Shown here: one piece after another, positions 1-5,819 of the stretch | Position numbering within the stretch: the first letter of the stretch is position 1 | Layout: each line of letters begins with the position of its first letter | NCBI GenBank assembly: GCA_934456295.1 | Contig: CAKSHB010000071.1 | Location: 1-5,837 of the forward strand | DNA length: 5,837 bases | DNA from: an uncultured Clostridia bacterium | GTDB taxonomy: Bacteria; Bacillota; Clostridia; UBA1381; UMGS1253 | Direction: 5' to 3' | Translations under genes and position numbers: made by a program | Notes under the pieces: generated by a model | Told to the model about the DNA's origin: nothing | What the model saw: the letters and a program-made list of their open reading frames with translations, nothing else | Database searches by the model: none

Positions 1-76
1 GGCGACCCGGAAGGGGCTCGAACCCTCGACCTCCAGCGTGACAGGCTGGCGTTCTAACCAACTGAACTACCGGGCC
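1..76 (-). tRNA. tRNA-Asp (anticodon GTC), 3' terminal A cut off by window edge
   Basis: Read on the minus strand, this folds as a complete cloverleaf. The acceptor 5' strand GGCCCGG pairs with CCGGGTC (one G-U pair). The D-arm region is TAGTTCAGTTGGTTAGA. The anticodon arm CCAGC-CTGTCAC-GCTGG puts GTC at plus positions 40-42, which reads Asp codons. The T-arm contains the GGTTCGAGCCC core. The discriminator base is G at position 3, as usual for tRNA-Asp, followed by C and C at 2 and 1. The final A of CCA would be at position 0, so CCA appears to be encoded but is clipped. Further tRNA genes may follow to the left, outside the window. Confidence 0.97.
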
Positions 77-93
77 ACAAAAGCTACTTATCT

Positions 94-122
94 ATTATAC
101 ATGCTGAAAAGCATTATGTCAA
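94..122 (-). promoter_or_regulatory. Perfect consensus promoter of the tRNA-Asp gene, with A/T-tract upstream element
   Basis: On the minus strand, TTGACA (117-122) and TATAAT (94-99) are separated by exactly 17 bases. All twelve hexamer bases match the housekeeping sigma consensus. Transcription would start near 87, giving a leader of about 10 nt before the tRNA 5' end at 76. Just upstream of the -35, at 127-140, is a perfect palindromic A6/T6 tract (TAAAAAA-TTTTTTA), in the position and composition expected of an UP element that contacts the RNA polymerase alpha subunit. The spacer itself contains a small inverted repeat, ATGCT-GAAA-AGCAT (101-114). Consensus hexamers and UP-like tracts are typical of stable RNA promoters. 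Confidence 0.9.
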
Positions 123-318
123 GGGCTAAAAAATTTTTTAAACAAATTATAACCTTCATCATATTTATACATAGGGAAAACAGTCATTCAAAATCACTGA
201 AAAGAAAAAACAGACAAAAAAACAGGCAATATATTTTTACAAAACCGCCCCATATTATATAAGTTTATCAATATTCCGACAATTGCAGTTATTTCTTCAA
301 AAATTTACGCAAAAACCC
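123..318. other. AT-rich intergenic spacer between divergent promoters
   Basis: The spacer lies between the leftward tRNA promoter and the rightward permease promoter. It is strongly A-rich on the plus strand, with runs of A and short near-repeats of A6-7CAG around 205-224. I see no open reading frame with a ribosome binding site, no tRNA-like fold and no terminator-like hairpin. The plus-strand reading frame that begins inside the tRNA (position 38) has no credible start context and is not a gene. Apart from the A/T tract at 127-140, nothing functional can be supported. Confidence 0.6.
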
Positions 319-347
319 TTGACAAAAAAGCGATTAGGGATTAAAAT
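319..347 (+). promoter_or_regulatory. Promoter of the permease / kinase-like unit
   Basis: TTGACA at 319-324 and TAAAAT at 342-347 are separated by 17 bases. The -35 is perfect and the -10 has one mismatch. Predicted transcription start is around 353-355, giving a leader of about 80 nt before the permease ATG at 436. No operator-like palindrome overlaps it. Confidence 0.8.
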
Positions 348-353
348 TGGATA

Positions 354-435
354 AGTTGAAAAAAATAGGTTTTTTCCTATTAAAATATAAACTTAAAAGC
401 AAACCTGTTTAATATGTGGGAAAGAGGGTATTTAT
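354..435 (+). promoter_or_regulatory. 5' leader of the permease mRNA, with small hairpin and ribosome binding site
   Basis: The predicted leader is AT-rich. It carries a 6-bp hairpin, AATAGG (364-369) and CCTATT (376-381), with a loop of six T. A run of A follows the hairpin rather than T, so it is not a terminator. A weaker 5-bp pairing, TAAAC (388-392) with GTTTA (407-411), is also possible. The Shine-Dalgarno GAGGG at 424-428 sits 7 bases before ATG 436 and fixes that start. I recognise no riboswitch class. The leader could be simply unstructured, and the hairpin may be chance in AT-rich DNA. Confidence 0.4.
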
Positions 436-1803
436 ATGATAGGACAAATTTTTGCAATTGCTATTTTTATCATTATGTTCTTGATGATAATACTGGAAAA
501 ATTTGAACGGCATACGATAACGCTGGTAAGCGGCGCCGCAGTGCTTGTGATAGTGTTCGGCTTTTGTATGCAGAGTATGAACGCAGTTGTCGAAACACTT
601 AATGTACATAGCATTTTTACAACCGGTTTTTGGTACGGTGAGTCGGGCGAAACGACCTCGGGCATAAACTGGGCGACAATAATATTTATTGCCGGAATGA
701 TGATAATGGTTGAGGCTATGGGAAAAACAGGATTTTTCAAATGGCTGTGCCTGAGCATTGCAAAAGCGGTAAATTACAAAACGGTTCCGCTTCTGATATG
801 CTTTATGATAATTTCGGGTGTGCTTGCAATGTTCATCGACAGCATAACGGTTGTGCTGTTTTTGGCAGCTGTTACGGTTGAGCTTGCGCGTACGCTGAAA
901 TTTAATCCCGTTCCGATGATTTTGTCAGAGATATTCTGCGCAAACCTCGGCGGTGCGGCAACGATGTGCGGAGATCCGCCGAACATCATTATAGGAACGG
1001 CGCTGGGATATTCGTTCTTTGATTTCATAAGCAATACAGGCGTAATTGTTGCGATATGCTTTGTGTTCACGGTTATATATTTCTGGATTTGCTTTAGAAA
1101 AGAGCTTAAAAAGAGCGAAAAAACACGTCCGAGCGACATAATATATCCGCAGCCGTCGGAAGCGGTTGAAAATAAAGCGGCATTTATTTCATCAATAGTA
1201 ATATTTGCACTTGCCGTTGTACTTCTTGTTACGCATGCACAGACAACATTGAGCGTTGCGTTTATCGGCGTATTTATTGCCGTTATTTCGATAATATCGA
1301 TTTATATGACGATGGGAAAGAGCGCACTTAAACATATAATAGAGCGTTTCGATTATAAAACGATTTTGTTTTTTATCGGTTTGTTTATATCGGTCGGAGG
1401 ACTTGAACAGACAGGCGTGCTTGCTGTGCTTGCTGACTTTATCGGAAAAATCAGCGGCGGCAATGTTGTTGTTATAATTGTGATTATTCTTTGGCTGTCG
1501 GCTGTTGCAAGCGCATTTATCGATAATATCCCGTTTGCGGCAACAATGGTTCCGGTTATTCAGTCTATGGCAGCTACACAGGGCATAGGGCTTGACGTTC
1601 TGGCGTGGACACTGTCGCTGGGAACGGATCTCGGCGGAAACGGAACGCCGATAGGAGCGTCTGCAAACGTTGTCGGAACATCGGTTTCAGCAAAATCGGG
1701 GCACCCGATAGGCTGGGGCAAATACTGCAAATATTGTGTGCCCGCAACGGCAATGGTTTTGATTATATCAATGATATGTCTTTTTGCAAAGTATGTATTT
1801 TAG
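436..1803 (+). CDS. SLC13/ArsB/NhaD-family (ion transporter superfamily) permease
   Basis: A 455-aa polytopic inner-membrane protein with roughly 10-12 hydrophobic segments, a normal length for this superfamily. It is built as two related halves. Half 1 has SGVLAMFIDSITVVLF (about 127-142) and LGGAATMCGDPPNIIIG (171-187). Half 2 has SAVASAFIDNIPFAATMV (about 355-372) and LGGNGTPIGASANVVG (399-414). The paired FIDS/FIDN and GG-x-x-T/P loops are the re-entrant substrate-site motifs of the family, and GDPPNI is typical of the ArsB/NhaD/P-protein branch. A charged cytoplasmic-looking linker (about 221-247) separates the halves. Known relatives move arsenite, Na+/H+, dicarboxylates or other anions. 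The substrate cannot be told from sequence, and no arsR or arsenate reductase is adjacent to support arsenite. The start is supported by GAGGG 7 bases upstream. Only 64 bp separate it from the next gene. A small GCGC-TAAA-GCGC hairpin there (1807-1818) lacks a T tract, so co-transcription is likely. Confidence 0.9.
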   Translation: MIGQIFAIAIFIIMFLMIILEKFERHTITLVSGAAVLVIVFGFCMQSMNAVVETLNVHSIFTTGFWYGESGETTSGINWATIIFIAGMMIMVEAMGKTGFFKWLCLSIAKAVNYKTVPLLICFMIISGVLAMFIDSITVVLFLAAVTVELARTLKFNPVPMILSEIFCANLGGAATMCGDPPNIIIGTALGYSFFDFISNTGVIVAICFVFTVIYFWICFRKELKKSEKTRPSDIIYPQPSEAVENKAAFISSIVIFALAVVLLVTHAQTTLSVAFIGVFIAVISIISIYMTMGKSALKHIIERFDYKTILFFIGLFISVGGLEQTGVLAVLADFIGKISGGNVVVIIVIILWLSAVASAFIDNIPFAATMVPVIQSMAATQGIGLDVLAWTLSLGTDLGGNGTPIGASANVVGTSVSAKSGHPIGWGKYCKYCVPATAMVLIISMICLFAKYVF

Positions 1804-1867
1804 TACGCGCTAAAGCGCAGCGGTAAATGAAATATTATTAAAAAACGGAAAGGCATGGTGTGTTACA

Positions 1868-2464
1868 ATGAAGGAACAGATTATTGTTACAATAGGCCGT
1901 GAATACGGAAGCGGCGGACATCATATTGCGCAGGAAATTGCCGAAAAGCTCGGCGTAAAGCTCTATGATAAGGAGCTTCTGGAGCAGATTGTACGCGATT
2001 CGGGTTACACAAAAGATGACGTTGAAAAATATGATGAAAAGCCTGTAAATCCATTTTTGTCAAGAAAAGTAAGGAACTATTCAAATTCAATAGAAGAGGT
2101 TATGGCGGAGAAGGTATTTGACTTCATCAGGGACAGAGCCGAAGAGGGCGAGTCATTCGTGGTTGTCGGACGATGCAGCGAAAATGTTTTGCGCGGAAAT
2201 CCGAACACAGTCAGTGTTTTTGTGCTTGGCGACATGAAAGATAAGCTTGCCAGAATTGAGAAATTATATAATCTTTCCGAGAGCAAAGCAATGCTTGCCA
2301 TAAAAAAGAAGGATAAGCTGAGAAAGCTCTATCATAACTATTACAGCGACATAAAATGGGGGGATTCGCGCGGATATCACGTTTCGGTAAACAGCAGCCT
2401 GCTTGGGATTGAGGGCACGGTTGATATGCTTATGGATCTCATCGATAAATTTAGGAATGCATAA
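1868..2464 (+). CDS. Cytidylate kinase-like family protein (P-loop NTPase fold)
   Basis: A 198-aa soluble protein. The N-terminus ITIGREYGSGG-type loop (here IVTIGREYGSGGHHIAQEIA, residues 6-25) is the hallmark of the Cytidylate_kin2 group: a glycine-rich phosphate-binding loop in which the usual Walker A lysine (GKS/T) is absent. KLYDKELL (31-38) follows, then a second beta-strand motif, FVVVGRCSENVL (97-108). A basic lid-like stretch with KKKDKLRKLYHNYYSDIKWGD (146-166) precedes the terminal VNSSLLGIEGTV segment (174-184). These match the family end to end, so the gene is complete. Family members are often annotated as cytidylate kinases by distant homology, but CMP kinase activity is not established for them. 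ATG 1868 is the only in-frame start near the conserved N-terminus. The purine-rich GGAAAGG (1847-1853) lies an unusually long 14 bases upstream, so initiation may be weak. It is probably co-transcribed with the permease and is followed by an intrinsic terminator. Confidence 0.88.
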   Translation: MKEQIIVTIGREYGSGGHHIAQEIAEKLGVKLYDKELLEQIVRDSGYTKDDVEKYDEKPVNPFLSRKVRNYSNSIEEVMAEKVFDFIRDRAEEGESFVVVGRCSENVLRGNPNTVSVFVLGDMKDKLARIEKLYNLSESKAMLAIKKKDKLRKLYHNYYSDIKWGDSRGYHVSVNSSLLGIEGTVDMLMDLIDKFRNA

Positions 2465-2512
2465 AAACTAGAGTTTTGAAGCAGGACTTTTATAAGAAAA
2501 CAAAATGTGCAG

Positions 2513-2543
2513 AAATCCTCTCGTTATACGGGAGGATTTTTTT
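2513..2543 (+). terminator. Intrinsic terminator of the permease / kinase-like unit
   Basis: An 11-bp stem pairs 2513-2523 (AAATCCTCTCG) with 2529-2539 (CGGGAGGATTT) and includes one T-G wobble. The loop is TTATA, and the T run spans 2537-2543. It lies about 50 bases after the stop of the kinase-like gene and is oriented for plus-strand transcripts. Confidence 0.93.
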
Positions 2544-2560
2544 GTGCAAAAAAGGCCGGC

Positions 2561-2598
2561 AAAAAAAGCGGCTCACATTCGTAAAGTGAGCCGTTTTT
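2561..2598 (-). terminator. Bidirectional intrinsic terminator, mainly for valS
   Basis: A perfect 8-bp stem, CGGCTCAC (2569-2576) with GTGAGCCG (2586-2593), has a 9-base loop. It is flanked by seven A on the left (2561-2567) and five T on the right (2594-2598). Read on the minus strand, it ends valS transcripts (stop codon at 2647-2649) with a seven-U tail. Read on the plus strand, it backs up the terminator at 2513-2543. A GGCCGGC block and another A run lie further left (2548-2560). Confidence 0.9.
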
Positions 2599-2646
2599 GT
2601 ATTGCTTATGACCGGATTGTTAAAATTGTGATAATATTATCCTGTA

Positions 2647-5283
2647 TTAGTTCAAAACTGCAATGCTTTCCTCAACCTTTTTAAGCATTTCGGCATATTT
2701 TCTGCCCTTTTCCGCCTCAGCCTCAACAACCGCTGCGGGAGCTTTATCGGTAAAGCCCTTGTTTGACAGTTTGCCTTCAACACGCTTAATTTCGGAAATC
2801 AGATTTTTCTTCTCTTTTTCAAGGCGTGCAAGTTCTTTTTCTTTATCAACCAACTCCTCCATGGGCAGATATATGCTTGCACCGTCAACAATTACGCACA
2901 CAGCGCCCTCGGGAGCAGCGCTGCTGTCATTTGAAATTGTAACATTCTGTGCGCTCGCAAGCTTTTCAAAGAAGCTTATTCCGCTTGCAAATACATTTTC
3001 GAGCTTTGTTACTATAATAACGCTGCATTTTCTTGACGGCGGAACATTCATTTCGGTTCTGGTGTTTCGTATGCTCTTGATTGCGTCCATTATGAGAGTC
3101 ATGTTCTTTTCATCGTCTGCAAAGCATTTTGTTTTGTCGTATTTCGGCCATTCACTTACCATTATGCTTTCACCGGAGTGGGGCAGATGCTGCCATATTT
3201 CCTCGGTGATAAAAGGCATAAACGGGTGAAGCATTTTCATTGTTTCGGACAGAACATGTGTCAGAACATACTGAGCCGTGTCACGGGTCGTATTTTCCGT
3301 ATCAAACAGACGCGGCTTTACAAGCTCGATATACCAGTCGCAGTAATCGTCCCATATGAAGTCGTAGATTTTCGACAAAGCAACGCCAAGTTCAAATTTA
3401 TCAAGATTTTCGGTTACCTCTTTTACAACATTATTAAATTTGCTTATAATCCATTTATCCTCAAGCTGGAGCTCGTCCTCATGAGGCAGTTTGTTTTCTG
3501 TTATACTCAAATTCATGAGTACGAAACGCGATGCGTTCCATATTTTATTTGCAAAGTTACGGCTTGCCTGAACCTTTTTGTCCGAGAAACGCATATCATT
3601 TCCGGGCGCATTTCCTGTAACAAGAGTGAAGCGGAGAGCATCGGCACCGTATTTTTCGATTATCTCAAGCGGGTCAATGCCGTTTCCGAGCGATTTTGAC
3701 ATTTTGCGTCCCTGCTCATCACGCACAAGACCATGAATGAATACATGCTTAAAAGGCTCTTTTTTCATATGCTCGGCGCTTGAGAAAATCATTCTTGCAA
3801 CCCAGAAGAATATGATGTCATAGCCCGTAACAAGCACGGAGGTGGGGAAGAATTTTTTCAAATCGTCCGTATTTTCGGGCCAGCCGAGCGTTGAAAACGG
3901 CCAAAGCGCCGATGAAAACCATGTATCGAGTACATCGGGGTCCTGCTTTACGGGAGCGCCGCATTTCGGGCATGCGTCAACATGCGTTTTTGATACGGTG
4001 GTTTCGCCGCATTTGTCGCAGTAATATGCAGGGATACGGTGCCCCCACCAAAGCTGACGCGAAATGCACCAGTCGTGTACGTTTTCCATCCAGTTCAGAT
4101 ATGTTTTTGTAAATCTTTCGGGAACAAAGCGCGTTTTGCCCTCGTTTACGATTTTAATTGCCTCTTTTGCAAGCGGCTCCATTTTAACAAACCATTGCTT
4201 TGAAGTGATAGGTTCAACAGTCGTTCCACAGCGGTAACACTGACCGACATTGTGTGAATGCGCCTCAACTTTAACAAGATATCCGCCCTTTTCGAGGTCA
4301 TCAACCATCTGTTTGCGCGCCTCATAGCGGTCAAGCCCCTCATATTTGCCGCCGTATGAATTTATTGTGGCGTCATCGTTTAACACCTTTATTTGCTCAA
4401 GATTGTGTCTTAAACCAACCTCAAAGTCATTGGGGTCGTGTGCAGGCGTAATTTTAACCGCGCCTGTACCGAAATCCTTATCAACGTACTCATCGGCAAT
4501 AATCGGAATTTCGCGTCCCACCAGAGGCAGAATAAGCGTCTTTCCCACAAGGTCCTTATAGCGTTCATCATCGGGGTGAACCGCAACCGCAGTATCTCCG
4601 AGAAGTGTTTCGGGACGTGTTGTTGCAATGGTCAGGTATTCATCGGAGTCTTTTATAAAATATTTGATGTGCCAGAAATGACCTGCTTGCTCTTCATACT
4701 CAACCTCTGCATCGGAAAGAGCTGTCGCACAGCTCGGGCACCAGTTAATAATTCTGCTGCCCTGATATATAAGTCCCTTTTTGTAAAGGTTTACAAAAAC
4801 TTCGAGCACGGCATCGGAACAGCCTTTGTCCATAGTGAAACGTTCGCGATCCCAGTCACATGAGCAGCCTATTTTTTTAAGCTGGCCTATAATTCTGTCG
4901 CCGTATTGCTTCTTCCAGTTCCATACGCGCTCAAGAAAAGCCTCGCGTCCGAGGTCATAGCGGGTTTTTCCTTCTTCTTTGCGAAGAACTTCTTCAACTT
5001 TTATCTGCGTGGCTATGCCGGCATGGTCTGTACCGGGGATCCAGAGAGCCTCGTATCCCGACATGCGCTTATAACGGATTAATATGTCCTGAAGTGTTTC
5101 GTCGAGGGCATGTCCCATATGGAGCTGGCCCGTAACATTCGGCGGCGGAATTACGATAGTGAACGGTTCTTTTTCGCTATGCTCATCGGCATGAAAGAAG
5201 CCGTTTTCCACCCAAAATTTGTATAATCTGTCCTCGAATTCGGACGGTTCGTAATTTTTTGCGATATTGGATTTATCATTCAT
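2647..5283 (-). CDS. valS: Valyl-tRNA synthetase
   Basis: A cytoplasmic class I aminoacyl-tRNA synthetase that joins valine to tRNA-Val using ATP. At 878 aa it is full length for bacterial ValS. Visible in order: PPPNVTGQLHMGHAL with the HIGH-type signature HMGH (55-58); TDHAGIATQ (85-93); the CP1 editing domain, with TTRPETLLGD (221-230) and GTGAVKITPAHDPNDF (272-287), which in this family hydrolyses mischarged Thr-tRNA-Val; WWGHRIPAYYC (412-422); KMSKS (527-531); a helical anticodon-binding domain (about 605-750); and a C-terminal coiled-coil arm (about 808-878). Two Cys-x2-Cys pairs (182/185 with 349/352, and 422/425 with 438/441) look like two zinc sites, as known in some bacterial ValS. 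The start is set by GGAGG at 5294-5298, 10 bases before the ATG. The 73-bp gap to the upstream 63-aa gene has no terminator, only a small hairpin at 5323-5338, so joint transcription is plausible. No T-box leader is visible. Confidence 0.98.
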   Translation of the reverse strand: MNDKSNIAKNYEPSEFEDRLYKFWVENGFFHADEHSEKEPFTIVIPPPNVTGQLHMGHALDETLQDILIRYKRMSGYEALWIPGTDHAGIATQIKVEEVLRKEEGKTRYDLGREAFLERVWNWKKQYGDRIIGQLKKIGCSCDWDRERFTMDKGCSDAVLEVFVNLYKKGLIYQGSRIINWCPSCATALSDAEVEYEEQAGHFWHIKYFIKDSDEYLTIATTRPETLLGDTAVAVHPDDERYKDLVGKTLILPLVGREIPIIADEYVDKDFGTGAVKITPAHDPNDFEVGLRHNLEQIKVLNDDATINSYGGKYEGLDRYEARKQMVDDLEKGGYLVKVEAHSHNVGQCYRCGTTVEPITSKQWFVKMEPLAKEAIKIVNEGKTRFVPERFTKTYLNWMENVHDWCISRQLWWGHRIPAYYCDKCGETTVSKTHVDACPKCGAPVKQDPDVLDTWFSSALWPFSTLGWPENTDDLKKFFPTSVLVTGYDIIFFWVARMIFSSAEHMKKEPFKHVFIHGLVRDEQGRKMSKSLGNGIDPLEIIEKYGADALRFTLVTGNAPGNDMRFSDKKVQASRNFANKIWNASRFVLMNLSITENKLPHEDELQLEDKWIISKFNNVVKEVTENLDKFELGVALSKIYDFIWDDYCDWYIELVKPRLFDTENTTRDTAQYVLTHVLSETMKMLHPFMPFITEEIWQHLPHSGESIMVSEWPKYDKTKCFADDEKNMTLIMDAIKSIRNTRTEMNVPPSRKCSVIIVTKLENVFASGISFFEKLASAQNVTISNDSSAAPEGAVCVIVDGASIYLPMEELVDKEKELARLEKEKKNLISEIKRVEGKLSNKGFTDKAPAAVVEAEAEKGRKYAEMLKKVEESIAVLN

Positions 5284-5356
5284 TGTATAAAAACCTCCGG
5301 AAAATTTATAAGATATATTTATGCACGTATATATGTGCCGGTGTAAGTATATAAAA

Positions 5357-5548
5357 TTACAGATAGTCGGGCACTATGATGAGAAATGCGCCGACAAGCA
5401 CACACATAAACATTGCAAGTTTAAACTTTGTGATTTTCGCGTCGTCCGCCTCATGTTTATACACTGCGGCAAGAAACTTTTTTGCCGTAAAAGAGAGGAC
5501 GGCGCAAATGACGACTACGATTATGCCGATTATTTTCAAAGCTGTCAT
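5357..5548 (-). CDS. Small two-helix membrane protein of unknown function, upstream of valS
   Basis: A 63-aa protein that I do not recognise. The sequence predicts two membrane-spanning helices, about residues 5-20 (KIIGIIVVVICAVLSF) and 43-60 (KLAMFMCVLVGAFLIIVP). A charged loop, about 22-42, joins them and contains KK, HEADD and KITKFK. The product would be a helical hairpin with both ends on the same side of the membrane. It is judged real, although short, because an ideal Shine-Dalgarno AAGGAG (complement of 5558-5563) lies 9 bases before the ATG, the composition is clean membrane-protein, and it is followed in the same direction by valS after 73 bp. Overlapping plus-strand reading frames here have no such start signal. 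Function cannot be inferred. A link to ValS is positional only. Confidence 0.75.
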   Translation of the reverse strand: MTALKIIGIIVVVICAVLSFTAKKFLAAVYKHEADDAKITKFKLAMFMCVLVGAFLIIVPDYL

Positions 5549-5599
5549 TTTCGTTTTCTCCTTAAAAATTTATTCTTATTATTATATAAACCTTTATTT

Positions 5600-5628
5600 A
5601 GTTTATTATATAATGCATGAAAAGTCAA
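5600..5628 (-). promoter_or_regulatory. Probable promoter of the small membrane protein / valS unit
   Basis: On the minus strand, TTGACT (5623-5628) and TAAACT (5600-5605) are spaced by 17 bases, about 50 bases before the 63-aa gene. A better -10 match, TATAAT, occurs at 5605-5610 but is only 12 bases from that -35. Another TATAAT at 5581-5586 has no -35. The region surely holds a promoter-like AT-rich tract, but the exact element is ambiguous. A separate weaker promoter for valS inside 5284-5356 cannot be excluded. Confidence 0.45.
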
Positions 5629-5691
5629 GAAAAATTAGCGATTAAAGCAAAATCGAGGCGGAATTATATCTATTGGGCGGCAATGTGCGAT

Positions 5692-5711
5692 AAAGATAAA
5701 TGTTTATCTTT
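5692..5711. promoter_or_regulatory. Perfect palindrome overlapping the -35 of the right-edge promoter (candidate operator)
   Basis: Arms AAAGATAAA (5692-5700) and TTTATCTTT (5703-5711) are exact reverse complements separated by TG. The right arm covers the first two bases of the TTGACA at 5710-5715. A further half-site-like AAAGAT follows at 5715-5720. No T or A tail makes it terminator-like on either strand. Size and placement fit an operator for a dimeric regulator that would block or recruit polymerase. No regulator gene is in the window, so this is inference. Confidence 0.5.
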
Positions 5712-5738
5712 GACAAAGATGAAAAATTGTATTATAAT
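5710..5738 (+). promoter_or_regulatory. Perfect consensus rightward promoter at window edge
   Basis: TTGACA (5710-5715) and TATAAT (5733-5738) have a 17-base spacer, with all twelve bases matching consensus. Predicted start is around 5744-5746, at the foot of the long hairpin that begins at 5746. No gene begins before the window ends. The ATG at 5747 opens only an 11-codon frame within the hairpin, with no ribosome binding site. The promoter therefore serves something to the right, or an RNA. Confidence 0.85.
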
Positions 5739-5819
5739 TAGCATATATGAAATTTTGCGCCGCAAAATTTCATAAGCCCTGACGGTCTTACGCACAGCCT
5801 TCGGCAGTGCATGCTAATT
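5736..5819 (+). repeat. Nested inverted-repeat block (possible structured RNA leader or small dispersed repeat)
   Basis: Outer arms AATTAGCAT (5736-5744) and ATGCTAATT (5811-5819) are perfect 9-bp complements. Inside is hairpin 1, with TATGAAATTTTGCG (5746-5759) exactly complementary to 5761-5774 around a single C. Allowing a 3-base loop, this gives a 13-bp stem. Hairpin 2 at 5792-5810 pairs GCACAGCC with GGCAGTGC around TTC, with one A-A mismatch. The order is outer stem, hairpin 1, linker, hairpin 2, outer stem, i.e. a multi-branched fold. Hairpin 1 has no T tail, so it is not a standard terminator. The outer left arm overlaps the last three bases of the -10, so it would be at most partly transcribed from that promoter. 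This favours a DNA-level repeat (MITE-like or REP-like) over a pure RNA element, but both remain open. Confidence 0.6.

Noticed and set aside
38..262. Plus-strand 74-codon reading frame starting inside the tRNA
   Set aside because: It begins within the tRNA-Asp gene, crosses its promoter, has no ribosome binding site, and has a lysine/asparagine-rich composition typical of untranslated AT-rich DNA.
354..435. Riboswitch in the permease leader
   Set aside because: It is only about 80 nt, AT-rich, with weak 5-6 bp hairpins and no conserved core of any riboswitch class I know. No terminator or SD-sequestering alternative is evident.
774..1139. Minus-strand 121-codon frame opposite the permease
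   Set aside because: It is antisense to conserved transmembrane segments, including the GDPPNI loop, with no start signal.
2663..3699. Long plus-strand reading frames (188 and 173 codons) opposite valS
   Set aside because: They lie wholly antisense to the conserved ValS coding sequence and have no Shine-Dalgarno and no recognisable domains. They are shadows of a real gene.
5321..5645. Plus-strand reading frames opposite the 63-aa membrane protein (99 and 89 codons)
   Set aside because: They have no ribosome binding site. The minus-strand frame has AAGGAG at ideal spacing and a coherent two-helix membrane profile.
5746..5774. Hairpin 1 at the right edge as an intrinsic terminator
   Set aside because: The stem is strong, but it is followed by AAGCCC on the plus strand and TATGCT on the minus strand, with no T run either way.
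5747..5782. Short frame starting at ATG 5747 just after the consensus promoter (11 codons), considered as a leader peptide
   Set aside because: The ATG is at or within a few bases of the predicted transcription start, has no ribosome binding site, and lies inside the stem of hairpin 1. A leaderless peptide cannot be excluded but is unsupported.
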